Positions 29,232 through 37,591 of a stretch of 64,000 nt of DNA are shown here, one piece after another. The notes under the pieces are model-generated. The model had not been told where the DNA came from and made no database searches. It saw only the letters and a program-made list of their open reading frames with translations. A program made the translations under genes and the position numbers. Positions within the stretch are counted from its first letter, which is position 1. Each line of letters opens with the position of its first letter. The stretch is from Aeromonas hydrophila subsp. hydrophila ATCC 7966 (lineage in GTDB: Bacteria > Pseudomonadota > Gammaproteobacteria > Enterobacterales > Aeromonadaceae), in assembly GCF_000014805.1 (NCBI RefSeq), contig NC_008570.1, positions 3,043,001 through 3,107,000 of the forward strand, in the 5' to 3' direction.

Positions 29232-30296
29232 ATGTCCATTCACACCGATGAATTGCGCACCCGTCGCCTGGAGTCCCTGATCACTCCCAGCGAACTGGCG
29301 CACGCCTTCCCGTTAAGCGACACCGTTGCCCAGAATCTGCTGGATGCCCGCCGCGAAGTGGAAGCGATCCTGGCCGGTGAGGATCAGCGCCTGCTGGTCA
29401 TCGTCGGTCCCTGCTCCATTCACGATCCGGCCGCCGCCCACGAGTACGCCCTGCGCCTCAATGCCCTGCGCGAGCAGTATAAAGAGAGCCTGTGCATCGT
29501 GATGCGCACCTATTTCGAGAAGCCGCGCACCATCGTCGGCTGGAAAGGCCTCATCAATGATCCGCGCCTCGATGGCAGCTTCGACGTCAACGAAGGGCTG
29601 AAACTGGCCCGCAAGCTGCTGGTGGACATCAACGCCCTCGGCATGCCCACCGCCACCGAGTTCCTCGACATGGTGACCGGCCAGTACATCAGCGATCTCA
29701 TCACCTGGGGTGCCATCGGCGCGCGCACCACCGAATCCCAGGTGCACCGCGAGATGGCCTCCGCTCTCTCCTGCCCGGTCGGCTTCAAGAACGGCACCGA
29801 CGGCAACACCCGCATCGCCATCGATGCGGTGCGTGCCGCCCGTCACAGCCACATCTTCTACTCCCCGGACAAGGACGGCAAGATGACCATCTACCGCACC
29901 GCCGGCAACCCCTATGGCCATGTGATCCTGCGTGGCGGCCACCGCCCCAACTACGACACCGCCAGCATCGATGAAGCGTGCGAAGCGCTGGCCGACGTCG
30001 GCCTGCCCGAGCGGCTGGTGGTGGATTTCAGCCACGGCAACAGCATGAAGGATCACCGTCGCCAGCTGCTGGTGGCGCAGGACATCTGCGATCAGCTGCG
30101 CCGCGGCCGCACCGGCATCGCCGGCATCATGGCCGAGAGCTTCCTGGTGGAAGGGCGGCAGGATGTGGAGAACGGCTGCGCCGTCACCTTCGGCCAGAGC
30201 ATCACCGATGCCTGTCTGTCGTGGAGCGACACCGAAACCCTGCTGGCCATGCTGGCCGAGGCCGCCCAGGTGCGCCTTGCCAAGCAGCAGGGCTGA
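29232..30296 (+). CDS. aroH: 3-deoxy-7-phosphoheptulonate synthase (AroH-like class I DAHP synthase)
   Basis: This 354-residue enzyme condenses phosphoenolpyruvate and erythrose-4-phosphate, the entry step of the shikimate pathway. Signatures are IVGPCSIHDP, MRTYFEKPRTIVGWKGLINDP, GAIGARTTESQVHRE, PVGFKNGTDG and VDFSHGNSMKDHRRQ. The N-terminus TDELRTRRLESLITPSELA and segment SPDKDGKMTIYRTAGNPYGH resemble E. coli AroH (Trp-sensitive) more than AroG or AroF, so Trp feedback is the likeliest, but this is inference. No TrpR operator was recognised; a possible attenuator lies upstream. Confidence 0.92.
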   Translation: MSIHTDELRTRRLESLITPSELAHAFPLSDTVAQNLLDARREVEAILAGEDQRLLVIVGPCSIHDPAAAHEYALRLNALREQYKESLCIVMRTYFEKPRTIVGWKGLINDPRLDGSFDVNEGLKLARKLLVDINALGMPTATEFLDMVTGQYISDLITWGAIGARTTESQVHREMASALSCPVGFKNGTDGNTRIAIDAVRAARHSHIFYSPDKDGKMTIYRTAGNPYGHVILRGGHRPNYDTASIDEACEALADVGLPERLVVDFSHGNSMKDHRRQLLVAQDICDQLRRGRTGIAGIMAESFLVEGRQDVENGCAVTFGQSITDACLSWSDTETLLAMLAEAAQVRLAKQQG

Positions 30297-30302
30297 GTGC
30301 GG

Positions 30303-30761
30303 ATGACGAACGCCGACTGGCGGATAGTGCCTCTCGACGAGACGCTGCTGGCGCAGTGGGCAACCCTGCGCCAGCAGCTGTGGCCGCACCACGAAATGGC
30401 GGCCCATCTGCAGGAAGGGGCCGAACTGCTGGCCGCAGCCCATCTCAACGCCTTTCTGGTGCTGGATGCGCAGAGCCAGGCGGTGGCCTTTGCCGATGCT
30501 GCCCTGCGCCACGATTACGTGAACGGCTGCGAGAGCAGCCCGGTGGTCTATCTGGAAGGGGTCTATGTGCAGCCGGCTTCGCGCCGGCGCGGGTTGGCCC
30601 AGGCCTTGATTGCCCGGGTGGCCCAGTGGGGCCGCGAGCTGGGTTGCCGCGAGCTGGCCTCCGATGCCGCCATCGACAACCTTGCCTCCCAGCAGTTGCA
30701 CCAGCGGCTCGGCTTTGCCGAAACGGAGCGGGTCGTCTTCTTCAAAAAGGCCCTCGGCTGA
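30303..30761 (+). CDS. GNAT acetyltransferase, AAC(6')-like
   Basis: This 152-residue GNAT protein resembles chromosomal aminoglycoside 6'-N-acetyltransferases of the AAC(6')-I group: WATLRQQLWPHH near the start, RHDYVNGCESSPVVYLEGVYV in the middle, the acetyl-CoA loop RRRGLAQALI, and CRELASDAAIDN then HQRLGFAETERVVFF at the end. It follows the aroH-type gene by only 6 bases, so it is probably co-transcribed. The start is ambiguous: the ATG at 30303 or a GTG at 30297. Resistance cannot be inferred without expression data; the natural substrate may differ. Confidence 0.82.
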   Translation: MTNADWRIVPLDETLLAQWATLRQQLWPHHEMAAHLQEGAELLAAAHLNAFLVLDAQSQAVAFADAALRHDYVNGCESSPVVYLEGVYVQPASRRRGLAQALIARVAQWGRELGCRELASDAAIDNLASQQLHQRLGFAETERVVFFKKALG

Positions 30762-30782
30762 CGCCAGGGCCTTGCTTGTCTC

Positions 30783-31574
30783 TCACAGGCTCGGCATAAA
30801 CCAGACCCGGCCGCCCGCCTCGATGCGATCGGTCTTTATCTGAAACACCTGCGCCAGCAGCGCCTCGTCCACCAGCTCGACGCCCCCCTCCCGCACCACC
30901 CGCCCCTGTTGCAGACAGAGCAGGCGATCGGCCCAATCGATGGCCAGGTTGATGTCGTGGATGGCGAGCACCACCAGCAACCCCTGCCCGGCCAGCTGCT
31001 TGAGCAGCCGCAGCAGCGCCAGCTGATGATGCAGATCCAGCCCCGCCAGCGGTTCGTCCAGCAGCAATACTCGCCCGCCCGGGTTGAGGCTCGGCCACAC
31101 CTGCAGCAGGGTGCGGGCGATCAGCACCCGCTGCTGCTCCCCGCCCGACAGCTGGCTGAAGTCCCGCGCCAGCAAGGCTTCCAGCTCCAGCGCCTGACAC
31201 AGCGCCTGAATGGCCTCGTTCTGTCTGGCCGCAGGTTGAGCCTCATCGAGCCCCAGGCTCAGCACCTGGAATACCGGAATATGGAACAGCTGGGGCTGGC
31301 GCTGGGGCAGCATGGCGCGCCGCTGCGCCAGCGCCGGCCAGCTCAAGTCCGCCAGCGACTCCCCGCCGATGCGCACCTCCCCTTGCCCCTGCAAGAGGCC
31401 GGCCAGGGCGCCGAGCAGGGTCGACTTGCCGCTGCCGTTGGGGCCAAGCAGGGCCACCAGCTGGCCCCCCTGCCAGGCAAGGTCGAGGGGGGCGAGCCGG
31501 TTGGCGACGGCCAGGGAGCTGGCCGCCAGCAAGGGGGGCTGACCCCCGAGGTGATCAGGTGCTGGCATGGGCAT
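30783..31574 (-). CDS. btuD: Vitamin B12 ABC transporter ATP-binding protein
   Basis: This 263-residue ATPase powers cobalamin import with BtuC. The motifs are Walker A LLGPNGSGKSTLL, Q-loop region MLPQRQPQLFHIPV, ABC signature LSGGEQQRVLIART, Walker B RVLLLDEPLAGLD and the switch His in AIHDINLAIDWADRLLCL. The start overlaps the btuC stop codon by about 20 bases (ATG at 31572-31574, second ATG at 31568), showing translational coupling. The periplasmic BtuF is not adjacent, unless the binding protein upstream serves that role, which its sequence does not suggest. Confidence 0.93.
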   Translation of the reverse strand: MPMPAPDHLGGQPPLLAASSLAVANRLAPLDLAWQGGQLVALLGPNGSGKSTLLGALAGLLQGQGEVRIGGESLADLSWPALAQRRAMLPQRQPQLFHIPVFQVLSLGLDEAQPAARQNEAIQALCQALELEALLARDFSQLSGGEQQRVLIARTLLQVWPSLNPGGRVLLLDEPLAGLDLHHQLALLRLLKQLAGQGLLVVLAIHDINLAIDWADRLLCLQQGRVVREGGVELVDEALLAQVFQIKTDRIEAGGRVWFMPSL

Positions 31575-32562
31575 CTTGCCTCAACAACAGATAGATGAAG
31601 AGCGGGGCGCCGACCGAGGCGGTGATGACCCCGATGGGCAGCTCCCCCGCCCGCAAGGCGGAGCGGGCGATGAGATCGGCCGCCAGCAGCAGGGCGCCGC
31701 CCCCCAGCGCCGAGGCGGGCAGCAGGAAGCGCTGATCGCTGCCGCCGCACAGGCGCAGCAGATGGGGCACCACCAGCCCGACGAAGCCGATGACCCCGCA
31801 CAGCGCTACCGCCATGCCGGTGAGCAGGCACACCGCCAGTACCAGCCGCACCCGCATCTTGTCCACATCGAGCCCCATCAGGCGGGCCTGGGTCTCTCCC
31901 AGCAGCAGTTGCTGCAGCGCCTTGCCCTGCCAGCCGAGCCAGCCGAGAGCCAGCGGGAACAGCAGCCACCACCAGGCCAGTTGCTGGCTGCCGTAGGCCA
32001 GGCTGCCCATCATCCAGAACATGAATTCACGCAGGGAGCCGTCATCGGCAAAGTACATCAGCCAGGTCATGGCGGCATTGGTGAGGATGCCAATGGCGAC
32101 CCCGAACAGCAGCAGCCGGGCGTGACCAAGCCGGGCCCGGCGCGCCAGCCGAATGATCAGCATGGTCACCAGCAGGGCACCGCCGAAGGCCGCCAGTGAC
32201 AACCCCCAGCCCGGCAGATAAACGCCGAGGGCCTTGGCCACCGCCATCGCCACCATGGCGGCCAATCCCGCCCCGCTCGAGACGCCGAGCAGGCCGGGTT
32301 CGGCCACCGGGTTGTGCAGCATCACCTGCAGCACGGCGCCACCGCAGGCGAGCGCCGCCCCCGCCAGCAGGGCCAGCAGGGCGCGCGGCAGGCGCAGCTC
32401 CAGCAGGATGCGCTGCTCGAGATCCCCCAGTGGCTGCCAGGGCAACAAGACGAATTCGCCCCAGGCGAGGGAGCAGAGAAACAGCGCCAGGGTCAGCAGC
32501 AGCAGGCCGAGCAACCAGCGCCGCTGCCAGCGCTGCTGGCGGGCGAGCAAAGAGAGATACAC
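31555..32562 (-). CDS. btuC: Vitamin B12 import permease
   Basis: This 335-residue FecCD-family permease has about ten membrane helices and carries cobalamin across the inner membrane. Signatures are RLPRALLALLAGAALACGGAVLQ, NPVAEPGLLGVSSGAGLAA and CGVIGFVGLVVPHLLRLCGG followed by ELPIGVITASVGAPLFIYLL. It starts with GTG at 32560-32562 behind GGAGAG. The 100-base upstream gap is too short for, and shows no B12-box of, a cobalamin riboswitch; a TTGACC at 32661-32666 may be its -35 box. Confidence 0.93.
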   Translation of the reverse strand: MYLSLLARQQRWQRRWLLGLLLLTLALFLCSLAWGEFVLLPWQPLGDLEQRILLELRLPRALLALLAGAALACGGAVLQVMLHNPVAEPGLLGVSSGAGLAAMVAMAVAKALGVYLPGWGLSLAAFGGALLVTMLIIRLARRARLGHARLLLFGVAIGILTNAAMTWLMYFADDGSLREFMFWMMGSLAYGSQQLAWWWLLFPLALGWLGWQGKALQQLLLGETQARLMGLDVDKMRVRLVLAVCLLTGMAVALCGVIGFVGLVVPHLLRLCGGSDQRFLLPASALGGGALLLAADLIARSALRAGELPIGVITASVGAPLFIYLLLRQDAHAST

Positions 32563-32662
32563 AGAGGCTCTCCGAAGGTGAGAACGAGCCGGCGCCAGAG
32601 CCTGTCGAGCAGCTGGCGCGAGTCATGAAAAACGCATGATAACAGCGTGTTACTACCCGAGG

Positions 32663-33394
32663 TCAAGGCTGGTAAGGCTTGGCGAGGGCGGCAATCTCGC
32701 CGCTAGCCACCAGCTCCTGCAGCGCCAGTGCCAGCGGTTGCTGCAGCGCCTGATGGGGGGAGTGCTTGCTCATGCCCAGATAGAGCACCACAGGTTGCGG
32801 CGGCTGATAGGCTGCCTTGAGCAGACCGGCCTCGTTGTCCTGGCTCAGGGCGTAGTCCACCTGGCAGTCGGTGCCGATCATCAGCGGCAGGTGGCCGCGC
32901 TGCACCATGCGCAGCAGCTGATCCTCGGTGGGCACCCCGTGCTTGTCGAGCCGGTTGTCTGCATCAAAGGGGGCAAAATAGGCCGAATTGAGCACATAGC
33001 CCACCTTCTTGCCCTGCAGATCGGAGTAGGTGCGCAGGGTCGATACCGCCGCAGCCTTGCCGTAGAAGGCCGGCCGGCACTGATAGTAGGCCGGCTGCAG
33101 ATAATCGATGAAGGCTGCCCGCTCTGCCGTCATCGCCAAGCCGATCATCAGGTCCACCTGGCCGGTCTGCATCTGCTTGAGCGCCCGTCCCCAGGGCACC
33201 CGTTTCACCTCGAAGCGGATGCCGCTGCGGCGCTGCAACTGCTGCAAGATGTCCATGTCCAGTCCGCCGAAGCGGCCGTCCGGCTGCACGATCCGAAACG
33301 GCGGCCAGACATCGGTGGCCACCGTCAGGGTCGGCGCCCCATGCACCAGGCAGGCAAACAGCAGACCAAGCACACCCAAGCTTGTCTTGCCCAT
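32663..33394 (-). CDS. Periplasmic solute-binding protein, family 3 (unknown ligand)
   Basis: This 243-residue exported protein has a signal peptide ending near residue 19 (LVHGA) and a family-3 bacterial solute-binding fold: TLTVATDVWPPFRIVQPDGRFGGLDMDILQQL, VPWGRALKQMQTGQVDLMIGLAMTAERAAFIDYL. No transporter genes adjoin it, so it may bind its ligand for a distant system or act as a sensor-type orphan protein. I used the ATG at 33392-33394 with AGAGGG upstream. It ends 100 bases before btuC but does not resemble BtuF. Confidence 0.82.
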   Translation of the reverse strand: MGKTSLGVLGLLFACLVHGAPTLTVATDVWPPFRIVQPDGRFGGLDMDILQQLQRRSGIRFEVKRVPWGRALKQMQTGQVDLMIGLAMTAERAAFIDYLQPAYYQCRPAFYGKAAAVSTLRTYSDLQGKKVGYVLNSAYFAPFDADNRLDKHGVPTEDQLLRMVQRGHLPLMIGTDCQVDYALSQDNEAGLLKAAYQPPQPVVLYLGMSKHSPHQALQQPLALALQELVASGEIAALAKPYQP

Positions 33395-33507
33395 CCCGTA
33401 CAACCCTCTGTGACTTCATCCTTGATGGATTAAAAATACCCTGCCGCCCCACTTATGAAAACCCGTGGTTCGGAGATAAAATGCGATTGATTTTAAAGGA
33501 GAACCTA

Positions 33508-33864
33508 ATGAACCCTATCTTTACCAGCATCGGCCTGCTGCTGTGCAGCAACGTCTTCATGACCTTCGCCTGGTATGCCCACCTCAAGAGCATGAATCAC
33601 AAACCCTGGATCATCGCCGCCCTGGTGAGCTGGGGCATAGCGCTGTTCGAATACCTGCTGCAGGTACCTGCCAACCGCATCGGCCATACTGTGCTCTCCG
33701 TCGGCCAGCTCAAGATCCTGCAGGAGGTGATCACCCTCACCGTGTTCGTCCCCTTCTCCATCTTCTATCTGAAAGAGGATCTGAAATGGGATTACCTGTG
33801 GGCCGGCCTGTGCATCCTGGGCGCGGTGTTTTTTGTCTTTCGCGAGAAACTCACCGGCGCCTGA
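33508..33864 (+). CDS. DMT-superfamily membrane protein (DUF486)
   Basis: This 118-residue protein has four hydrophobic segments and fits the DUF486 branch of small drug/metabolite-transporter-like proteins: LLCSNVFMTFAWYAHLK, ALFEYLLQVPANRIGH, LKILQEVITLTVFVPFSIFYLKEDLKWDYLWAG. Members probably work as dimers, and their substrates are unknown. The ATG at 33508 follows AAAGGAG at good spacing. It is upstream of, but separate from, the PilU-type gene (60-base gap). Confidence 0.87.
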   Translation: MNPIFTSIGLLLCSNVFMTFAWYAHLKSMNHKPWIIAALVSWGIALFEYLLQVPANRIGHTVLSVGQLKILQEVITLTVFVPFSIFYLKEDLKWDYLWAGLCILGAVFFVFREKLTGA

Positions 33865-33924
33865 CGCTGTACACTCAATGACATTCGATGTAATTGCATC
33901 TGCTTGATAGACGAGGCAAAACCA

Positions 33925-35064
33925 ATGGAATTGCGAGACATGCTACAGATCCTGGCCAAGCAGGATGGCTCCGACCTCTATCTGTCGACCGGCGCCCCCC
34001 CTTGCGCCAAGTTCAACGGCGGCCTGCGTCCGCTCAGTGAGACGCCGCTCGAGCCCGGCGAGGTGGCCAGAATAGCCGACGCCATCATGGACGGCGAGCA
34101 AAAGCAGCAGTTCGAGCGGGAGCTGGAGATGAACCTCGCCATCTCGCTGCCCCAGATCGGCCGCTTTCGGATCAACATCTTCAAGCAGCGCAACGAAGTG
34201 TCGCTGGTGGCGCGCAACATCAAGACCGAGATCCCCCGCTTCGAGGATCTGAAACTGCCCCCCGTGCTGCTCGACACCATCATGGAGAAGCGCGGCCTGG
34301 TGCTGTTCGTCGGCGGTACCGGCTCGGGCAAGTCCACCTCGCTCGCGGCACTCATCGATCACCGCAACCGCAACAGCGGCGGCCACATCATCACCATCGA
34401 GGATCCGGTGGAGTTCGTGCACCGTCACCGCAAGAGCATCATCAACCAGCGCGAGGTGGGGGTGGACACCCGCAGCTTCCACGCTGCCCTCAAAAACACC
34501 CTGCGCCAGGCGCCGGACGTCATCCTCATCGGCGAGATCCGCGATCGCGAGACCATGGAGCATGCGCTGGCCTTCTCCGAGACCGGCCACCTGGCCATCT
34601 CCACCCTGCACGCCAACAACGCCAACCAGGCGCTGGATCGCATCATCAACTTCTTCCCGGAAGAGCGCCGGCCCCAGCTGCTCAACGATCTGGGCAACAA
34701 CCTCAAGGCCTTTGTCTCCCAGCGGCTGGTCAAAACCAGCGACGGTGGCCGCCGGGCGGCGGTGGAGATCATGCTGGGCACCCACACCATTCGCGACATG
34801 ATCAAACGCGGCGAATTTGGCGGCCTCAAGGAGGTGATGGAAAAATCCAAGGCCCTCGGCATGGTCACCTTCGACAGCGCCCTGTTCGATCTGGTGGTGG
34901 AGGGAGTGATCGACGAGGAGGAGGCGGTGAAGAACGCCGACTCGGCCAACAACCTGCGCCTCAAGATCAAGCTGTGGAAGGAGAAGGGCCAGATCGCCAG
35001 CAGCAGCGATGCCACCGGCTGGAGCCTCGAGCCCACCAAGGACGAGAAAGACGATCTGTTCTGA
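33925..35064 (+). CDS. PilT/PilU-family type IV pilus retraction ATPase
   Basis: This 379-residue hexameric ATPase helps retract type IV pili. It has Walker A GGTGSGKSTS (about 128-137), the Asp box, Walker B ILIGEIRDRETMEHAL and the His box TGHLAISTLHANNANQALDRI. The C-terminal extension after residue 340, ending in KDEKDDLF, and the sequence around LEMNLAISLPQIGRFRIN look more like PilU than PilT. PilU normally depends on PilT; no pilT or other pilus gene is in this window, so the gene is separated from its system. Confidence 0.88.
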   Translation: MELRDMLQILAKQDGSDLYLSTGAPPCAKFNGGLRPLSETPLEPGEVARIADAIMDGEQKQQFERELEMNLAISLPQIGRFRINIFKQRNEVSLVARNIKTEIPRFEDLKLPPVLLDTIMEKRGLVLFVGGTGSGKSTSLAALIDHRNRNSGGHIITIEDPVEFVHRHRKSIINQREVGVDTRSFHAALKNTLRQAPDVILIGEIRDRETMEHALAFSETGHLAISTLHANNANQALDRIINFFPEERRPQLLNDLGNNLKAFVSQRLVKTSDGGRRAAVEIMLGTHTIRDMIKRGEFGGLKEVMEKSKALGMVTFDSALFDLVVEGVIDEEEAVKNADSANNLRLKIKLWKEKGQIASSSDATGWSLEPTKDEKDDLF

Positions 35065-35089
35065 CCTCGTCCGCCCCCTGACGGCACCT

Positions 35090-35117
35090 GCAAACACCCG
35101 CTTCGGCGGGTGTTTGC
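35090..35117. terminator. Hairpin after the PilU-type gene
   Basis: A perfect twelve-base stem (GCAAACACCCGC with GCGGGTGTTTGC, TTCG loop) lies 26 bases after the stop codon. There is no U-tract on the plus strand (A-rich follows), so its terminator role is uncertain. Confidence 0.5.
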
Positions 35118-35219
35118 ACAAAAAACGCCCGCATCTGGCCGCCCTTCAAGGCCACCGCCCTCCCCGCCAGCCCAGCGCCGCCGTGACATCTGGTGAACTA
35201 TCGCGCCATCTGCGACAGA

Positions 35220-35242
35220 TTTTGTCATCACAAATGACAAAA
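35220..35242. repeat. Inverted repeat in the glgC upstream region
   Basis: TTTTGTCAT and ATGACAAAA form a perfect nine-base inverted repeat with a five-base CACAA spacer, about 105 bases before the glgC ATG. It could be an operator for a dimeric regulator. Confidence 0.5.
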
Positions 35243-35347
35243 CCATCACTTCACCGAAAAACCGTGTGAGAAGTGTGAGTGAAAGCACTTTCATACTGGC
35301 TTCAAAGGAGGCAGTATCAAGGAGTTCTATCAATAAAGGGGTATTCA

Positions 35348-36619
35348 ATGTTGTTACAACCTGCCAATACAGCACAGTCCAGACAGTTGCTGAACGAGAC
35401 CATGGCCTTGGTTCTCGCAGGAGGGCGGGGCAGTCGCCTCAAACAGTTGACGGACAACAGGGCGAAACCGGCAGTGCATTTCGGCGGCAAGTTCCGCATC
35501 ATCGACTTCGTACTCTCCAACTGCATCAACTCCGGCATTCGCCGGGTCGGGGTGGTCACCCAATACAAATCCCACAGCCTGCTGCGCCACCTCCAGTCCG
35601 GCTGGTCTTTTCTGCGCTACCAGATGAACGAGTTCATCGACTTGCTGCCCGCCCAGCAACGGGTGGACGAGGTCAACTGGTATCGCGGCACCGCCGACGC
35701 GGTCTACCAGAATCTGGACATCATTCGCGATCACGGCCCCAAATATGTGGTGGTGCTGGCGGGGGATCACATCTACAAGATGGATTACGCCGCCATGCTG
35801 CTCGATCACGTCAACATGGGGGCCAGGGTGACGGTGGCCTGCATCGAGGTGCCGAGGGATGAGGCGAGCGCCTTCGGGGTGATGGCGGTGGATGGGGATC
35901 GCAAGATCAACGCCTTCGTCGAGAAGCCCGCCAACCCGCCCGCCATGCCGGGCAAGCCCGACACCGCGCTGGCCTCCATGGGGGTCTACATCTTCGAGGC
36001 CGACTACCTCTACCAGTTGCTGGAAGAGGATCTCGCCAACCCGGCCTCCCACCACGATTTCGGCATGGACGTGATCCCGCGGGTGGTGCAAGAGGGCACC
36101 GCCTATGCCCACCCGTTCAGCATGTCCTGCGTCGGCTGCTGCCCGCAAAAGCGCCCCTACTGGCGCGATGTGGGCACGGTGGATTCGTTCTGGGAGGCCA
36201 ACATGGATCTTGCCTCCGTCACCCCGGAGCTCGACATCTACGATCAGGACTGGCCCATCTGGACCAGCCAGAACATGACCCCGCCCGCCAAGTTCGTGCA
36301 GGACAGAAACGGCCAGCACGGCATGACCATCAACTCCATGTTTGCCGGCGGCACCATCGTCAGCGGCTCCTTCATCGTGAGCTCGGTGCTGTTTACCAAT
36401 GTGCGGGTCGACTCCTTCTGCACCCTGGATCAGGCGGTGATCTTCCCCGGGGTCGAGATAGGCCCGGGCTGCCGGCTGCGCCGGGTGGTGATCGACAAGG
36501 GCTGCAAGCTGCCGGAAGGGCTGGTGGTGGGGGAAAACGCCTGCGAGGATGCCCGCCGCTTCTACCGCTCCGAGCAGGGCATAGTGCTGGTCACCAAGGA
36601 GATGCTGGCCAGATTGTGA
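35348..36619 (+). CDS. glgC: Glucose-1-phosphate adenylyltransferase
   Basis: This 423-residue enzyme makes ADP-glucose, the glycogen precursor. Signatures are [58 protein letters not shown], the substrate loop [10 protein letters not shown] and [18 protein letters not shown]; the C-terminal half forms a left-handed beta helix. Activator and inhibitor control by glycolytic intermediates is typical. No glgA, glgB or glgX is adjacent, so it stands alone. The leader contains three GGA-type purine motifs (near 35307, 35319 and 35337) and an inverted repeat further upstream. Confidence 0.96.
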   Translation: MLLQPANTAQSRQLLNETMALVLAGGRGSRLKQLTDNRAKPAVHFGGKFRIIDFVLSNCINSGIRRVGVVTQYKSHSLLRHLQSGWSFLRYQMNEFIDLLPAQQRVDEVNWYRGTADAVYQNLDIIRDHGPKYVVVLAGDHIYKMDYAAMLLDHVNMGARVTVACIEVPRDEASAFGVMAVDGDRKINAFVEKPANPPAMPGKPDTALASMGVYIFEADYLYQLLEEDLANPASHHDFGMDVIPRVVQEGTAYAHPFSMSCVGCCPQKRPYWRDVGTVDSFWEANMDLASVTPELDIYDQDWPIWTSQNMTPPAKFVQDRNGQHGMTINSMFAGGTIVSGSFIVSSVLFTNVRVDSFCTLDQAVIFPGVEIGPGCRLRRVVIDKGCKLPEGLVVGENACEDARRFYRSEQGIVLVTKEMLARL

Positions 36620-36754
36620 TGCCGAACAGTCATAGCAGAGGGAGTCATAGAGGCTCCCTTTTTACATTTGCTTACCGCTCGCCCCTTGCCTGACCGGTTG
36701 CCGGGCATGCTACTCTGCGCTCGGCCCAGCCTTCGTCTCACCATGGAATCGCAT

Positions 36755-37234
36755 ATGAAAAAACTGGATGTTGCCCGCCTTGCCAGCCTCGCCGACGAGG
36801 CCGCCCACTCCCCGCGCCTGCGCATGAACCACAACCTGCATCAGGAGCTGGCCGACCCCATCCAGCGCCTGGCCATCGCCATGGAGCCGGGCACCTATAT
36901 CCGCCCCCATCGCCACCTGCAGACCTGGGAGCTGCTCACCTCGCTGCAAGGCCGCTTCGTGGTGCTCAACTTCGATGACGAGGGCACCGTCATTGCTCGC
37001 GCCGTGCTGGGGGAAGAGACCTCGGTGCTGGAAACCCCGGTCGCCAGCTGGCATGCGGTGCTCTCTCTGGATCCCGGCGCCGTCATCTTCGAGGTCAAAC
37101 ACGGCCCCTACGCCCCCTTTCGGGAAGAGGACTTCGCCCCCTGGTCACCGGCGGTGGACGACGTCGCCGGCCAGCAGGCGCTGATGGCCTGGTATCGCCA
37201 CGCCGAAGTGGGCCAGCGCTGGCCGGGGCGCTGA
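36755..37234 (+). CDS. WbuC-family cupin metalloprotein
   Basis: This 159-residue protein has a single cupin barrel. It resembles WbuC, a small protein found beside some O-antigen clusters: SPRLRMNHNLHQELADPIQRLAIAMEPGTYIRPHRHLQTWELL contains the metal-binding His-x-His and Glu pattern near residues 55-65, and EVKHGPYAPF closes the barrel. Its reaction is not known. No surface-polysaccharide genes are near. The start is uncertain: the ATG at 36755 or at 36743; neither has a strong ribosome site. Confidence 0.8.
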   Translation: MKKLDVARLASLADEAAHSPRLRMNHNLHQELADPIQRLAIAMEPGTYIRPHRHLQTWELLTSLQGRFVVLNFDDEGTVIARAVLGEETSVLETPVASWHAVLSLDPGAVIFEVKHGPYAPFREEDFAPWSPAVDDVAGQQALMAWYRHAEVGQRWPGR

Positions 37235-37276
37235 TCTGCCTCCACCCTTACGCGAACACAGCCAACACGCGCCAAT

Positions 37277-37306
37277 AAAAAGACCCGCCAGCGGCGGGTC
37301 TTTTTT
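37277..37306. terminator. Bidirectional terminator between the WbuC-like gene and feoC
   Basis: GACCCGCC-AGC-GGCGGGTC with A-rich and T-rich flanks lies between the convergent WbuC-like and feo genes. Confidence 0.9.
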
Positions 37307-37348
37307 ATATCTGAATGCGGGGTATCGAACACGAGCAGATGAGCTGGT

Positions 37349-37591
37349 TCAGCCCTTCTGCACCAGACCAATCTGGCCCGGCTCGCACCATTCGAACATC
37401 ACCTCCTGGCTCTTGCCGCAGCAGGAGCCACCGCACACCTGAGTCTCCCGCTTGGCGACCCGCCCCTTGCGCATCCAGACGCCGAGCATGGCCTCCACCG
37501 CATCTTCCGAGGTGTGGAAGTGGCGGGCCAGCTCGCGCCGGCTCACCTTCTGCTGCGCGGCGAGGTACTCCCCCAGCTCACGCAGGATCAC
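37349..37591 (-). CDS. feoC: FeoC, small [Fe-S]-binding partner of FeoB
   Basis: This 80-residue protein has an N-terminal winged-helix segment (LRELGEYLAAQQKVSRRELARHF) and a C-terminal cysteine cluster (CGGSCCG then FEWC) that can hold an iron-sulfur cluster. In other bacteria FeoC protects or tunes FeoB. The GTG start at 37589-37591 overlaps the feoB stop codon by four bases (GTGA), so translation is coupled. It is the last gene of feoABC. Confidence 0.9.
   Translation of the reverse strand: MILRELGEYLAAQQKVSRRELARHFHTSEDAVEAMLGVWMRKGRVAKRETQVCGGSCCGKSQEVMFEWCEPGQIGLVQKG

Noticed and set aside
32563..32662. Cobalamin riboswitch upstream of btuC
   Set aside because: The gap is only 100 bases and contains no B12-box-like sequence.
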